Below the pieces are notes generated by a model that worked only from the letters and a program-made list of their open reading frames with translations, made no database searches and was not told where the DNA came from. The translations under genes were made by a program, and so were the position numbers. A stretch of 7,980 nt of DNA from Thermodesulfobacteriales bacterium (lineage in GTDB: Bacteria > Desulfobacterota > Thermodesulfobacteria > Thermodesulfobacteriales > Thermodesulfatatoraceae). Below are positions 1-7,549 of the stretch, in pieces (the first letter of the stretch is position 1; every line of letters starts with the position of its first letter). The stretch is from NCBI GenBank assembly GCA_026985945.1, contig JALSPN010000217.1, forward strand, positions 1-7,980, written 5' to 3'.

Positions 1-129
1 CGAAAAAAGCTTCCCAAAAAGGAAAAATATCGCCTTATGGCAGAAAGGGCTCTCAAAGACCTCGCCCTCTGGATTACGAACGAAAAAATCCTCGATGATT
101 TTATCTGCCAAAAAGGAGGTGCCGGCTAA
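1..129 (+). CDS. C-terminal end of an unidentified protein (5' truncated by the window)
   Basis: Frame 1 is open from the first base to TAA at 127-129 and gives 42 residues, rich in Lys, Glu and Leu, that look like an amphipathic helix (ERALKDLALWITNEKILDDF). The other two + frames are also open over part of this stretch, so the frame is chosen on context. Its stop codon directly abuts the ATG at 130, and the AAGGAGGT ribosome binding site of the next gene (113-120) lies inside its last codons, as expected for co-transcribed, translationally coupled genes. I do not recognise the family from this fragment and assign no function. Confidence 0.55.
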   Translation, partial: RKKLPKKEKYRLMAERALKDLALWITNEKILDDFICQKGGAG

Positions 130-369
130 ATGGAATGTCCTGCCTGTAAGGGAAACGTTCCTGAGGGAGCAAAATTTTGTCTTTATTGTGGTAAAGGGAT
201 TAACAAAGGGATCCAGCCAAAATGGTGGGGGATCGCCCTCCTGGCAGGGGCCCTTACCGGGGCCGGGCTTTTTTTGACCTATCTGCTCTTCAGGGAAAGG
301 CGTTTCTGGGATGAACAGGGTGGAGAGAAGCCCCTTTCTTCCTCAGGAGAAGAAGGTCTTGATTTTTGA
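130..369 (+). CDS. Small zinc-ribbon protein with one transmembrane segment
   Basis: A 79-residue protein. The N-terminus carries two CxxC pairs (C3/C6 and C17/C20, written CPAC and CLYC), spaced as in the short zinc-ribbon domains often found at the front of bacterial membrane proteins. Residues about 32-54 (WWGIALLAGALTGAGLFLTY and on) form one hydrophobic span, followed by a basic RERR stretch and an acidic, Ser/Gly-rich tail. By the positive-inside rule the basic residues after the span would favour a cytoplasmic C-terminus, but Lys residues also precede the span, so the topology is open. The start is well supported: an AAGGAGGT site at 113-120 lies 9 bases before the ATG, which touches the stop of the preceding gene. 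The overlapping frame starting at 95 lacks these features. It probably belongs to the upstream operon and not to tig, from which it is separated by 79 bases. The function is unknown; zinc binding is inferred from the cysteines only. Confidence 0.75.
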   Translation: MECPACKGNVPEGAKFCLYCGKGINKGIQPKWWGIALLAGALTGAGLFLTYLLFRERRFWDEQGGEKPLSSSGEEGLDF

Positions 370-448
370 AGTCTTCTTCCCGCCTTGCCGCCTTTTCCAA
401 AACTTTGTAGCTTTAGACGGAAATTCATAGAGGAAAGGGAGAGGCACC

Positions 449-1804
449 ATGAAGGTAAATGTTGAAGACATCAGCTCTGTTCAGAAAAAGCTCAAGGTGG
501 AGCTGCCTCCTGAGATGGTGGCCCGCGAGATAGATCGAGCATGCCGGAAGCTTGGTAAAGAGGTCTCGGTAAAAGGCTTTCGGAAAGGGAAGGTCCCCAA
601 AGCGGTGGTGAAAAGGCTTTTCAAAGAACACATCGAAGAGCGGGTAATCGAAAGTCTCATCCAGGAAAGTCTCCCCAAGGCCATCGAAGAATCCAAGCTG
701 GTACCCATTGTAAGGCCCCTTATCGAATCTTATGACCAGGTGGAAGAGAAATCCAGTTTTTCTTATACCGCCCTGGTAGATATCAGGCCTGAAATAGACC
801 TCAAGCCCGAAGATTATAAAGGGCTGGAGATAGAGAGCATGTCCACCGAGGTCACGGAAGAAGAGCTTGAAAATCACCTGCGAGCCATCCAGATGACCTT
901 TGCCGATCTCAAGCCGGCGGAAAAAGATCACGAAATTCAATTAAACGATATAGCCATTCTCTCTTTTAAGGCCTATATCAACGGGGAACCTGTGCCGGGG
1001 CATGAAGCCGAGGCCCTTTACGTGGACGTGGGCACGGGAGAGTTTAACGCCACCATTGAAGAAAAACTCCTGGGGAAAAAAGCCGGAGAGACGGTAGAAG
1101 TGGACGTTACCTATCCGGAAGACTCTCTCAATGCCCAGCTTGCCGGTCAGACGGTCCATTATAAGGTCCTTATTCGGGAAGTCTATGTAAGAGATCTCAA
1201 GCCCCTTGACGATGAGTTTATTAAAAAGATGAACCTGGGTTTTGAGTCGGTGGAGCACCTCAAGGAAAGGATCAAGCGCCGTCTGGAAGAGGAAAAAAAG
1301 AAAAAAGCCGAAGAGTTTATGAAGGAGCAAATTTTGTCTCAGCTCAGGGAGAAAGTCCAGTTTGAAGTTCCAGAACGTTATGTAGAATATAAACTGGCAA
1401 GGCTGATGGAACAGATGCAACAAAGTCTGGAAGAGAAAGGCCACACCTTTGAGTCGGCAGGGATTTCCCCCCAGAAGTTACAGGAACGTTTGCGCCCCCT
1501 GGCAGAACAGCAGGCCCGCGAAGATCTTATCCTGGAAAAAATCGCCGAGCTTGAAAACATTACGGTGAGCGGGGAAGAGCTGGAAGAAAAGGCCAGGGCC
1601 CTGGCAGAAGCAACCCGTGCCAGTCTGGAAGAGGCCCGGGCGGTGCTTGCCACCTCTATGGTGCCCCGCATTATCGCGGATAAGACTTTGCAATTCCTGC
1701 TTTCTCAGGCTAAAATTAAAGAGACTCAAAAACAAGAAGAAGTTGAAACTAAGACCTCTCCTGAAGAGACAGCCGAAAAGGCTGGAGAAAGTGAGGGTGG
1801 ATAA
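449..1804 (+). CDS. tig: Trigger factor, ribosome-associated chaperone and peptidyl-prolyl isomerase
   Basis: Trigger factor docks at the ribosomal exit tunnel through L23 and shields nascent chains in the cytoplasm. This 451-residue protein shows the full architecture. The N-terminal ribosome-binding domain (about 1-115) carries the signature loop GFRKGKVP at residues 43-50. An FKBP-type isomerase domain follows at about 160-246, including VDVGTGEF and the [14 protein letters not shown] stretch. The C-terminal substrate-cradling domain is helical (about 250-420). The last 30 or so residues are a Glu/Lys/Thr-rich, probably disordered tail. Length is close to the usual 430-450. The start is the ATG at 449, preceded by a purine-rich site (GGGAGAGG, 437-444), and the protein aligns with the family from its first residues. 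In the 79-base leader a TTGCCG box at 385-390, with a poor -10 at 408-413 17 bases on, is only a weak promoter guess. tig opens the tig-clpP-clpX-lon cluster and its stop overlaps the clpP start by one base. Confidence 0.97.
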   Translation: MKVNVEDISSVQKKLKVELPPEMVAREIDRACRKLGKEVSVKGFRKGKVPKAVVKRLFKEHIEERVIESLIQESLPKAIEESKLVPIVRPLIESYDQVEEKSSFSYTALVDIRPEIDLKPEDYKGLEIESMSTEVTEEELENHLRAIQMTFADLKPAEKDHEIQLNDIAILSFKAYINGEPVPGHEAEALYVDVGTGEFNATIEEKLLGKKAGETVEVDVTYPEDSLNAQLAGQTVHYKVLIREVYVRDLKPLDDEFIKKMNLGFESVEHLKERIKRRLEEEKKKKAEEFMKEQILSQLREKVQFEVPERYVEYKLARLMEQMQQSLEEKGHTFESAGISPQKLQERLRPLAEQQAREDLILEKIAELENITVSGEELEEKARALAEATRASLEEARAVLATSMVPRIIADKTLQFLLSQAKIKETQKQEEVETKTSPEETAEKAGESEGG

Positions 1805-2403
1805 TGTATGTCCCTATTGTTATTGAACAGACAGCCCGAGGGGAAAGAGCCTACGATATTTATTCCCGTCTTTTAAGGGAAAGGATCGTTTTTATCGGGT
1901 CTCCTATTGATGATCACCTGGCCAATCTTGTTATTGCCCAGCTCCTTTTTCTGGAGGCGGAGGATCCGGATCGAGACATTACCCTTTATATCAATTCTCC
2001 CGGGGGGATTGTAACGGCGGGGCTTGCCATTTACGATACCATGCAATACATCAAGCCGGATGTGGTTACCCTCTGTCTGGGGCAGGCTGCCAGTATGGCG
2101 GCGGTGCTTCTGGCCGGAGGGGCAAAGGGCAAACGTTTTGCCCTTCCTCACTCCCGGATCATGCTCCATCAACCTATAGGAAGCTTTCAGGGTCAGGCCA
2201 CCGATGTGGATATTCAGGCGCGCGAGATCCTTCGCCTGCGAGAGATCCTGAACAACATTCTTGCCAAGCATACGGGGCAGCCTTTTGACCGGATTCAAAA
2301 AGATACGGAGCGAGATTTTTATATGTCCAGTGAGGAGGCGCAAAAATACGGAATCATTGATAAAATATTAACAGAGCGTGCCTCAAAGAAGGAGGAAAAG
2401 TAA
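1804..2403 (+). CDS. clpP: ATP-dependent Clp protease proteolytic subunit ClpP
   Basis: ClpP is the serine peptidase that forms a double-heptamer chamber; with ClpX or ClpA/C it degrades unfolded substrates in the cytoplasm. The 199-residue sequence has the complete catalytic triad: Ser97 in GQAASMAA, His122 in MLHQP and Asp171 in ERDFYM. It also has the oxyanion-region INSPGG at 63-68 and the N-terminal [20 protein letters not shown] segment that forms the axial loops. Length is normal for the family. The N-terminal propeptide is minimal, as in many non-enterobacterial ClpPs. The ATG at 1804 shares its A with the tig TAA (TAATG), and a GAGGGTGG site at 1793-1800 inside the end of tig serves as ribosome binding site, so coupled translation is likely. 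Its partner clpX follows with the same one-base overlap. Only one clpP is visible here. Confidence 0.98.
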   Translation: MYVPIVIEQTARGERAYDIYSRLLRERIVFIGSPIDDHLANLVIAQLLFLEAEDPDRDITLYINSPGGIVTAGLAIYDTMQYIKPDVVTLCLGQAASMAAVLLAGGAKGKRFALPHSRIMLHQPIGSFQGQATDVDIQAREILRLREILNNILAKHTGQPFDRIQKDTERDFYMSSEEAQKYGIIDKILTERASKKEEK

Positions 2404-3653
2404 TGCCAAAGAAACACAGTAAAGATGGAGATCTTCACTGCTCCTTCTGCGGCAAAAGTCAGCACGAGGTCCGGAAGCTTATCGCCGGGCCAGCGGTTTA
2501 TATCTGTGATGAATGCATAGAACTTTGCAACGATATTATTGCCGAGGAGTATGAGCGTGAAGAAGAGGAGCAGCGTCGGGAGGCCATTCCCAAACCTGCC
2601 GAGATAAAGGCCTTTTTGGATCAGTATGTAGTGGGCCAAGAGAGGGCCAAAAAGATCCTTTCGGTAGCGGTTCACAACCACTACAAGCGTATTGAGAGCC
2701 GGGTGAATCTTGATGGGGTGGAACTCCAGAAGAGCAATATCCTTCTTATTGGTCCTACCGGGTGCGGAAAGACCCTTCTGGCCCAGACGCTTGCCAAATT
2801 TTTGAATGTTCCCTTTACCATTGCAGACGCTACCACCCTTACGGAAGCCGGTTATGTGGGAGAGGATGTAGAAAATATCATTTTGAATCTTCTGCAGGCT
2901 GCAGACTACGACGTGGAACTTGCCCAGCGCGGGATCGTCTATATCGATGAGATCGACAAGATCGCCCGCAAAAGTGATAGTCCATCCATTACGCGGGATG
3001 TCTCAGGTGAGGGAGTCCAGCAGGCGCTTTTGAAGATCCTTGAGGGAACGGTTGCCAATGTGCCCCCAAAAGGGGGAAGAAAGCACCCTCAGCAGGAGTT
3101 TATCAAGGTTGATACCACCAATATTCTTTTTATCTGTGGCGGGGCCTTCGTGGGGCTTGAGCGGATCATTAAAGAGCGTCTGGGGCAGAGGTCCATTGGT
3201 TTCGGGGCCAATATCAAGAGTGCCAAAGAGATGAGTATTGGGGAGATCCTTGTCCACGTAGAACCTGAAGATCTCATTAAATTCGGAATGATTCCGGAGT
3301 TTGTAGGCCGGGTGCCTATTGTAGCTACTCTGGATGAGCTTTCCGAGAAAGAGCTGGTGCAGATCCTTTGCGAGCCTAAAAACGCCCTGGTGAAACAATA
3401 TGCAAAACTTTTTGAAATGGACGGTGTAAAGCTTAGATTTACGGAAGGAGCCCTGGAGGCCATAGCCAAGGAGGCTATCCGTCGCAAATGCGGGGCGAGA
3501 GGGCTTCGGGCCATCATGGAAGAGGCCATGTTTGAGATCATGTTCGAACTTCCTTCCATGCACGGGGTGAAGGAAGTGGTGGTGACCGAAGAGGTCATTT
3601 TGAGGAAGGAAAAACCAATAATAATCTACGAATCACAGGCGCAGCAGGCCTAA
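2403..3653 (+). CDS. clpX: ATP-dependent unfoldase ClpX, the ATPase partner of ClpP
   Basis: ClpX is a hexameric AAA+ unfoldase that recognises tagged substrates such as ssrA-tagged proteins and threads them into ClpP. In this 416-residue protein the N-terminal C4 zinc-binding domain has Cys13, Cys16, Cys35 and Cys38 (CSFC and CDEC). The AAA+ core has Walker A GPTGCGKT (117-124), the pore-1 loop GYVG (150-153), Walker [10 protein letters not shown] (178-186), the RKH loop (226-228), an arginine finger in FVGRVP (R303) and sensor 2 in GARGLR (364-369). The ClpP-docking IGF tripeptide is intact at 265-267, so it should work with the neighbouring ClpP. A strong AAGGAGG at 2389-2395 precedes the ATG, whose A is also the last base of the clpP stop. 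The one-base overlaps favour co-transcription and balanced synthesis with clpP. Length is typical of the family and I saw no missing key residue. Confidence 0.98.
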   Translation: MPKKHSKDGDLHCSFCGKSQHEVRKLIAGPAVYICDECIELCNDIIAEEYEREEEEQRREAIPKPAEIKAFLDQYVVGQERAKKILSVAVHNHYKRIESRVNLDGVELQKSNILLIGPTGCGKTLLAQTLAKFLNVPFTIADATTLTEAGYVGEDVENIILNLLQAADYDVELAQRGIVYIDEIDKIARKSDSPSITRDVSGEGVQQALLKILEGTVANVPPKGGRKHPQQEFIKVDTTNILFICGGAFVGLERIIKERLGQRSIGFGANIKSAKEMSIGEILVHVEPEDLIKFGMIPEFVGRVPIVATLDELSEKELVQILCEPKNALVKQYAKLFEMDGVKLRFTEGALEAIAKEAIRRKCGARGLRAIMEEAMFEIMFELPSMHGVKEVVVTEEVILRKEKPIIIYESQAQQA

Positions 3654-3662
3654 AGAGGTGTT

Positions 3663-6071
3663 ATGGATACGAAAGAAAGAATTATTTTACCCCTTTTACC
3701 TTTGCGAGATATAGTGCTTTTTCCCCATCGTTTGGTGCCGCTCTTCATCGGGCGTGAGAAGAGCATTATGGCTATCGAGCACGCCATGGCCGGGAACAAA
3801 GAGATTTTCCTGGCGGCGCAAAAAGACGCCCAGCTTGATGAGCCCAAGGAAAAAGACATTTACCGGGTAGGAACTATCGGAAGTATTATTCAAATACTTC
3901 GCCTCCCCGACGGCACCGTCAAAGCCCTGGTAGAAGGCAAACAACGGGCCAAGATTGTTAAGTATCTTCCGGAACACAACTTTTTTATGGTGGAGGTGGA
4001 GCCCAAGGCCGAGGTGGTAGAGGCCGGCCCGGAAATAGAAGCCCTGGTGCGGCTTTGCCATCAGGCCTTTGAGGAATACACCAAGATTAACAAAAAGATC
4101 CCGCCAGAGGTGGTCTCTTCTATCCTGAGTCTCCATGATCCGGCCCAGCTGGCGGATCATATCGCCGCGGTTCTCAATCTCAAGCTCCCTCAGAGGCAGC
4201 GTCTTCTTGAGATTACCAACGTCAACAAGAGGCTGGAGCTGGTTTACGGTTACCTGCGTGGAGAGATGGAAGTGGCGCGTCTTGAGCAGCGCATCAAAGA
4301 GAGGGTCAAAAAACAGATGGAAAAGACCCAGCGCGATTATTATCTCAACGAACAGATGCGCGCCATCCAGAAGGAAATGGGGGAGCGTGAGGATGGCAGG
4401 GGAGACCTTGCAGAGCTGGAAAAGCGGATCAAGAAGAAGAGGCTTCCGCGAGAGGTAGCCGCCAAGGTCCGGCAGGAGTTCAAGAAACTCCGGATGATGT
4501 CTCCCATGTCGGCTGAAGCCACGGTGGTGCGAAACTATATCGACTGGCTCATCAGTCTTCCCTGGTTCGAGAAGACCCAGGATAAGATAGACATCGAGGC
4601 CGCGGAGGCCATCCTGAATGCCGACCATTACGGTCTTGAAAAGCCCAAACAGCGCATCCTGGAACACCTGGCGGTGCAGAAGCTTGTCAAAAAGATCAAA
4701 GGGCCCATTCTTTGCCTGGTAGGGCCGCCGGGTGTCGGAAAGACCTCCCTTGCCAAGTCCGTAGCCCGGGCCATGGGGCGTAATTTTGTCCGCATTTCTC
4801 TGGGAGGAGTGCGCGATGAGGCAGAGATCCGAGGGCACCGGCGCACCTATATCGGTGCTTTGCCCGGAAAAATAATTCAGGGGATGCGCAAAGCCGGCAC
4901 AGTTAATCCGGTCTTTTGCCTGGATGAGGTAGATAAGATTGGGACCGACTTTCGTGGTGATCCGGCGGCTGCACTTCTTGAAGTCCTTGATCCGGAGCAA
5001 AATTTCTCCTTCCAGGATCACTATCTCGAAGTGGATTATGATCTTTCAAATGTCCTTTTCATTACGACGGCCAATGCCCTTCACACCATTCCGGTGCCAT
5101 TGCTTGACCGCATGGAAATTATCGAAATCCCGGGCTACACCGAAGAAGAGAAGCTTGAGATTGCCAAGGGGTATCTCATACCGAGGCAGCTTGAAGCCCA
5201 CGGTCTCAAACCCGAACAGGTTAAATTTACGGACAAGGCCATTCTTGAAATAATTCGTCGCTACACCCGGGAGGCCGGGGTCAGGAATCTTGAGCGGGAG
5301 ATAGCTGCTATTTGCCGCAAGATTGCCAAGGAAGTGGCCAAAGATCCCAAGGCCTTTAAACCTACGAAGGTTTTTGTGAGCAAGGTTCACAAATATCTCG
5401 GGGTGCCGCGCTATCGTTACGGGGTGGCGGAGAGCAAAAATGAAGTCGGGATGGCCACCGGCCTGGCCTGGACGGAGACTGGTGGGGCCCTTCTTCAAAT
5501 CGAGGCGGTTATTATGCCGGGCAAAGGCAAGCTCCTCATTACCGGAAAGCTTGGTGAGGTGATGCAGGAGTCGGTGCAGGCGGCTATGAGTTATGTTCGT
5601 TCCAGGGCGCACCAGCTCGGGCTTCCGCCGGATTTCTACCAGCGGATAGACATTCATGTTCATGTCCCAGAAGGGGCTATTCCCAAAGATGGCCCCAGTG
5701 CCGGGATAACCATTGCGACGGCCATCGTTTCGGCTCTGCTTAAGATACCGGTAAAAAGCACGGTGGCTATGACCGGAGAGATTACCCTGCGGGGAAGAGT
5801 GCTTCCCATCGGTGGCTTGAAAGAGAAACTCCTTGCTGCTCGCAGGGGAAATATTGAAACGGTGATCATTCCCAAAGAAAACGAAAAGGACCTCAAAGAA
5901 ATACCTGCTAAAGTGGTGAAGGATCTTGAGGTAGTGCTGGTGGAGCACATGGACGAGGTGCTAAAACTGGCCCTTGATCTTGAAGATCCGGAAAAGCTCT
6001 TTCAGGACGTGCCGCCATATCCCCTCTTTGAGAAGGCCAAGGAGGGGGGGAGCGAAATTCGGGCCCATTGA
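3663..6071 (+). CDS. lon: Lon protease (LonA type), ATP-dependent serine protease
   Basis: Lon degrades misfolded proteins and selected regulators in the cytoplasm, combining an AAA+ unfoldase and a Ser/Lys peptidase in one chain. The 802-residue protein begins with a LAN/substrate-binding domain ([13 protein letters not shown] from residue 9; about 1-200). A long charged coiled-coil linker follows (about 200-300), then the AAA+ module with Walker A GPPGVGKT (354-361), pore loop YIGALPG (396-402), Walker [10 protein letters not shown] (417-425), sensor 1 TTAN (468-471) and sensor 2 in [10 protein letters not shown] (536-545). The C-terminal protease domain has catalytic Ser679 in KDGPSAG and Lys722 in [10 protein letters not shown]. 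There is no membrane insertion, so it is LonA, not LonB. The ATG at 3663 lies 9 bases after the clpX stop, with an AGAGGTG ribosome site at 3654-3660 that starts immediately after that stop. It closes the tig-clpP-clpX-lon operon. I saw no clear terminator after it and no CIRCE element in the window. Confidence 0.98.
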   Translation: MDTKERIILPLLPLRDIVLFPHRLVPLFIGREKSIMAIEHAMAGNKEIFLAAQKDAQLDEPKEKDIYRVGTIGSIIQILRLPDGTVKALVEGKQRAKIVKYLPEHNFFMVEVEPKAEVVEAGPEIEALVRLCHQAFEEYTKINKKIPPEVVSSILSLHDPAQLADHIAAVLNLKLPQRQRLLEITNVNKRLELVYGYLRGEMEVARLEQRIKERVKKQMEKTQRDYYLNEQMRAIQKEMGEREDGRGDLAELEKRIKKKRLPREVAAKVRQEFKKLRMMSPMSAEATVVRNYIDWLISLPWFEKTQDKIDIEAAEAILNADHYGLEKPKQRILEHLAVQKLVKKIKGPILCLVGPPGVGKTSLAKSVARAMGRNFVRISLGGVRDEAEIRGHRRTYIGALPGKIIQGMRKAGTVNPVFCLDEVDKIGTDFRGDPAAALLEVLDPEQNFSFQDHYLEVDYDLSNVLFITTANALHTIPVPLLDRMEIIEIPGYTEEEKLEIAKGYLIPRQLEAHGLKPEQVKFTDKAILEIIRRYTREAGVRNLEREIAAICRKIAKEVAKDPKAFKPTKVFVSKVHKYLGVPRYRYGVAESKNEVGMATGLAWTETGGALLQIEAVIMPGKGKLLITGKLGEVMQESVQAAMSYVRSRAHQLGLPPDFYQRIDIHVHVPEGAIPKDGPSAGITIATAIVSALLKIPVKSTVAMTGEITLRGRVLPIGGLKEKLLAARRGNIETVIIPKENEKDLKEIPAKVVKDLEVVLVEHMDEVLKLALDLEDPEKLFQDVPPYPLFEKAKEGGSEIRAH

Positions 6072-6082
6072 TGGCCACGATC

Positions 6083-6109
6083 TTGACAGGTGATGGGCAC
6101 ATGTTAATT
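6083..6109 (+). promoter_or_regulatory. Probable promoter of the tRNA-Val/tRNA-Asp transcript
   Basis: A perfect -35 hexamer TTGACA lies at 6083-6088 in the 52-base gap between lon and tRNA-Val. The -10 is less clear. The A/T run GTTAATTTTTAA (6103-6114) offers TAATTT at 6105-6110 with a 16-base spacer, or TTAATT at 6104-6109 with 15; neither is a close match to consensus. Either would start transcription within about 10 bases of the mature tRNA 5' end. Read-through from lon is also possible because no terminator is visible between them. Confidence 0.5.
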
Positions 6110-6123
6110 TTTAACGGCGGTTG

Positions 6124-6198
6124 GGGCGGATAGCTCAGCGGGAGAGCATCGGCCTTACAAGCCGGGGGTCACAGGTTCAAATCCTGTTCCGCCCACCA
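6124..6198 (+). tRNA. tRNA-Val, anticodon UAC
   Basis: A full cloverleaf can be folded by eye. The acceptor stem pairs GGGCGGA (6124-6130) with TCCGCCC (6188-6194). The D stem pairs GCTC (6133-6136) with GAGC (6144-6147). The anticodon stem pairs TCGGC with GCCGG around the loop CTTACAA (6154-6160), with anticodon TAC at 6156-6158, and the T arm is ACAGG-TTCAAAT-CCTGT. The discriminator is A6195 and the CCA end is encoded (6196-6198). The first anticodon pair is a T-G wobble, which is tolerated. It decodes Val GUA, and probably other GUN codons if U34 is modified. It is followed 11 bases later by tRNA-Asp, almost certainly on the same precursor. Confidence 0.97.
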
Positions 6199-6209
6199 CA
6201 GTAAAGAGC

Positions 6210-6287
6210 GGGGCTGTAGTTCAGCACGGTTAGAACGCCGGCCTGTCACGCCGGAGGTCGCGGGTTCAAGTCCCGTCAGCCCCGCCA
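6210..6287 (+). tRNA. tRNA-Asp, anticodon GUC
   Basis: The acceptor stem pairs GGGGCTG (6210-6216) with CAGCCCC (6277-6283). The D stem pairs GTTC with GAAC around a ten-base loop containing GG. The anticodon stem pairs CCGGC with GCCGG around CTGTCAC, with anticodon GTC at 6245-6247, and the T arm is CGGGT-TCAAG-type with perfect pairing. The discriminator is G6284, the usual identity base for Asp, and CCA is encoded at 6285-6287. It lies 11 bases after tRNA-Val with no promoter between, so the two are processed from one transcript. The next gene starts only 9 bases downstream. Confidence 0.97.
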
Positions 6288-6296
6288 TTTTTATTT

Positions 6297-7085
6297 ATGG
6301 ATCTTCTATTTCACCTCAAAAAGGCAATCTCTCATCTCCTTTATCCTTCAGGCCTGGTATTTATTTTCCTTTTGCTCTCGTTTTTGACTTCGTTTTCCCG
6401 TTATCGTCGGAGCCAGACCCGTTTCTTCCTGACACTTGCAGCCATATTTTTCTACCTTTCAACCACAAGCTTTTTACCTCGATTTTTTCTGGAGCCCCTT
6501 GAAGCTCGTTTCAGAGTTCCTTTAGAAGAAGAACTTGAAAGCGCAGAGGCCATCGTGCTTTTACCGTGCTATATAGCTTCTGATCCGGGTCTCAGGTTGA
6601 TAGACCGTTTGGGCGGGGAGACCAGCAAGAGGTTTTTGGCCGTCCTCCTTCTCAAACAAAAATTTCCGGAAAAACCTTTGTTAATTGTTGGTGCCGGAGC
6701 TGGGGGAAAAACTGGAGCCAGTTATCTTAAAGAGCTTGCCCAAAATCTGGGTTTTAAAAAAGTCATCGCCCTTGACGCCCCAAAAGATACTGTCTCAAGT
6801 GCCAGGGAGGTGAAGAGGTTCCTCGGGAGGAATAAACCTGTAGTCCTGGTTACTGCGGCCTATCATCTGCCGCGGGCTGTTTTCCTTTTCAGACAAGAGG
6901 GGCTTAAACCTATTCCCTATCCGGCCTATCGGATAAGTAAGCCTTCAAAAGAAATTACCTGGCAGGATCTCTGGCCCCATCCCCTTAATCTTTTCTACCT
7001 GGATCTTGCCGTACACGAATATTTGGGGCTTGCTTTTTACTATTTTATGGATCACATTGCCTCATTTAAAAAGGGACGCTCTTGA
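6297..7085 (+). CDS. DUF218 / ElyC-SanA-YdcF family membrane protein
   Basis: A 262-residue protein. Two hydrophobic segments at about 14-34 and 42-64 are probably membrane spans, followed by a DUF218 domain (about 83-245) with the family hallmarks KDTVSSAREVKRF (163-175) and LVTAAYHLPRAVFLF (184-198). It ends with the LWPHPLNLFYLDLAVHEYLG stretch (225-244) typical of ElyC-like members. Related proteins such as E. coli ElyC and SanA are linked to envelope or peptidoglycan-precursor homeostasis, but no reaction is established, so function here is inferred only at the level of cell envelope. The usual glycine-rich start of the domain (IVVLGGG-like) reads IVLLPCY here. The ATG at 6297 fits the expected N-terminus but has no Shine-Dalgarno sequence and sits 9 bases after the tRNA-Asp CCA, so its message is probably made by tRNA processing or from an internal promoter I cannot identify. 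The cytoplasmic or periplasmic side of the domain cannot be decided from sequence alone. Confidence 0.85.
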   Translation: MDLLFHLKKAISHLLYPSGLVFIFLLLSFLTSFSRYRRSQTRFFLTLAAIFFYLSTTSFLPRFFLEPLEARFRVPLEEELESAEAIVLLPCYIASDPGLRLIDRLGGETSKRFLAVLLLKQKFPEKPLLIVGAGAGGKTGASYLKELAQNLGFKKVIALDAPKDTVSSAREVKRFLGRNKPVVLVTAAYHLPRAVFLFRQEGLKPIPYPAYRISKPSKEITWQDLWPHPLNLFYLDLAVHEYLGLAFYYFMDHIASFKKGRS

Positions 7086-7182
7086 TTTCTGGCTACAGGT
7101 AGAGAGCTCCTCGGTAGAGATCAAAAACTCGAAAGGATGCAGGCAATTTGGGTACGAAATTCCGCCAGATTCCAAGAAATAG

Positions 7183-7210
7183 ATCCCGGAAAGGTTTGAT
7201 ATTCCTGGGA
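7183..7210 (-). terminator. Hairpin just after tRNA-Thr, possible weak terminator
   Basis: Read on the - strand, starting 4 bases after the tRNA-Thr CCA, TCCC and GGAA (with one bulged A) pair with TTCC and GGGA around a ten-base loop. The stem is followed by TCTATTTCTT, a broken U-tract. The position is right for a tRNA transcript terminator or 3'-processing hairpin. The stem is short and bulged and the U-tract imperfect, so this is tentative. The surrounding 129-base spacer (7086-7214), between the convergent DUF218 and tRNA-Thr genes, shows nothing else I can support. Confidence 0.3.
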
Positions 7211-7214
7211 GAGC

Positions 7215-7290
7215 TGGAGCCGGCGGAGGGACTCGAACCCTCAACCCTGGGATTACAAATCCCATGCTCTGCCAATTGAGCTACGCCGGC
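7215..7290 (-). tRNA. tRNA-Thr, anticodon UGU
   Basis: On the - strand the acceptor stem pairs GCCGGCG (7290-7284) with CGCCGGC (7225-7219). The D arm has GCTC/GAGC. The anticodon stem TGGGA/TCCCA encloses TTTGTAA, with anticodon TGT at 7257-7255, and the T arm is GAGGG-TTCGAGT-CCCTC. The discriminator is U and the CCA is encoded (7217-7215). It decodes Thr ACA and probably ACG. It is convergent with the DUF218 gene and separated from the tRNA-Val/Asp pair, so it has its own transcript. Short - strand open frames that begin inside it are the usual tRNA artefacts. Confidence 0.97.
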
Positions 7291-7296
7291 TAAAAA

Positions 7297-7324
7297 ATTT
7301 TAGCGTATTCAGGAAAACAGGCAA
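7297..7324 (-). promoter_or_regulatory. Probable tRNA-Thr promoter
   Basis: Read on the - strand, TTGCCT (7324-7319) and TAAAAT (7302-7297) are separated by 16 bases, and the -10 ends 6 bases before the mature tRNA 5' end at 7290. Spacing and position fit a sigma-70-type promoter with a very short leader. The -35 matches consensus at four of six positions and the -10 at five of six. Confidence 0.5.
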
Positions 7325-7515
7325 CATATTTGGTGTTTAAAACCATAATTTCCGGTTAGCGTAGCAGAGAAGAGCTTCTAGTTTTATATTTCAAAGGGAA
7401 TACTTGTTTTGATCTTTTACCCGGAGGGTGTTCTGGGAAATGGCGAATGGGATCTCCCTCCCCCTCGTAAGGCTAATTTTCCCCCAAATTTTACTAAAAA
7501 ATCCTCAAAAATCTC

Positions 7516-7543
7516 TTGACACAAGGAATTGGTATGCTATAAA
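7516..7543 (+). promoter_or_regulatory. Sigma-70-like promoter of the transposase gene
   Basis: A perfect TTGACA at 7516-7521 and TATAAA at 7538-7543 are separated by 16 bases. Transcription would be expected to begin about 7 bases after the -10, near 7550, which is the A of the transposase start codon. No ribosome binding site lies between the -10 box and that ATG, so a leaderless or nearly leaderless message is predicted. Confidence 0.6.
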
Positions 7544-7549
7544 AGCTTC

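Noticed and set aside
370..448. Heat-shock operator (CIRCE) or clear promoter before tig
   Set aside because: No TTAGCACTC/GAGTGCTAA inverted repeat is present. Only a weak TTGCCG box with a poor -10 can be seen.
425..1444. Antisense open frames of 171 and 167 residues within tig
   Set aside because: These are Phe/Leu-rich shadow translations of the Lys/Glu-rich trigger factor, with no supporting signal.
3696..5021. Long 441-residue open frame antisense to lon, and a 300-residue one at 5046-5948
   Set aside because: They mirror the lon coding frame and show no recognisable domain or ribosome site. The + strand Lon has every family motif across the same bases.
7083..7198. In-frame open extension of 37 codons after the DUF218 TGA stop, suggesting readthrough or selenocysteine
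   Set aside because: The protein already ends where the family normally ends, no selenocysteine insertion hairpin is evident after the TGA, and the extension resembles no domain I recognise.
7062..7275. Minus-strand short frames of 60 and 67 residues
   Set aside because: Both begin inside tRNA-Thr and translate its sequence, a common source of spurious proteins. The remainder has no recognisable domain.
7300..7363. Direct repeat TTAGCGTA at 7300-7307 and 7356-7363, considered as a target duplication
   Set aside because: The copies are only 56 bases apart with no element between them, and the first overlaps the tRNA-Thr -10 region. Eight bases can repeat by chance.
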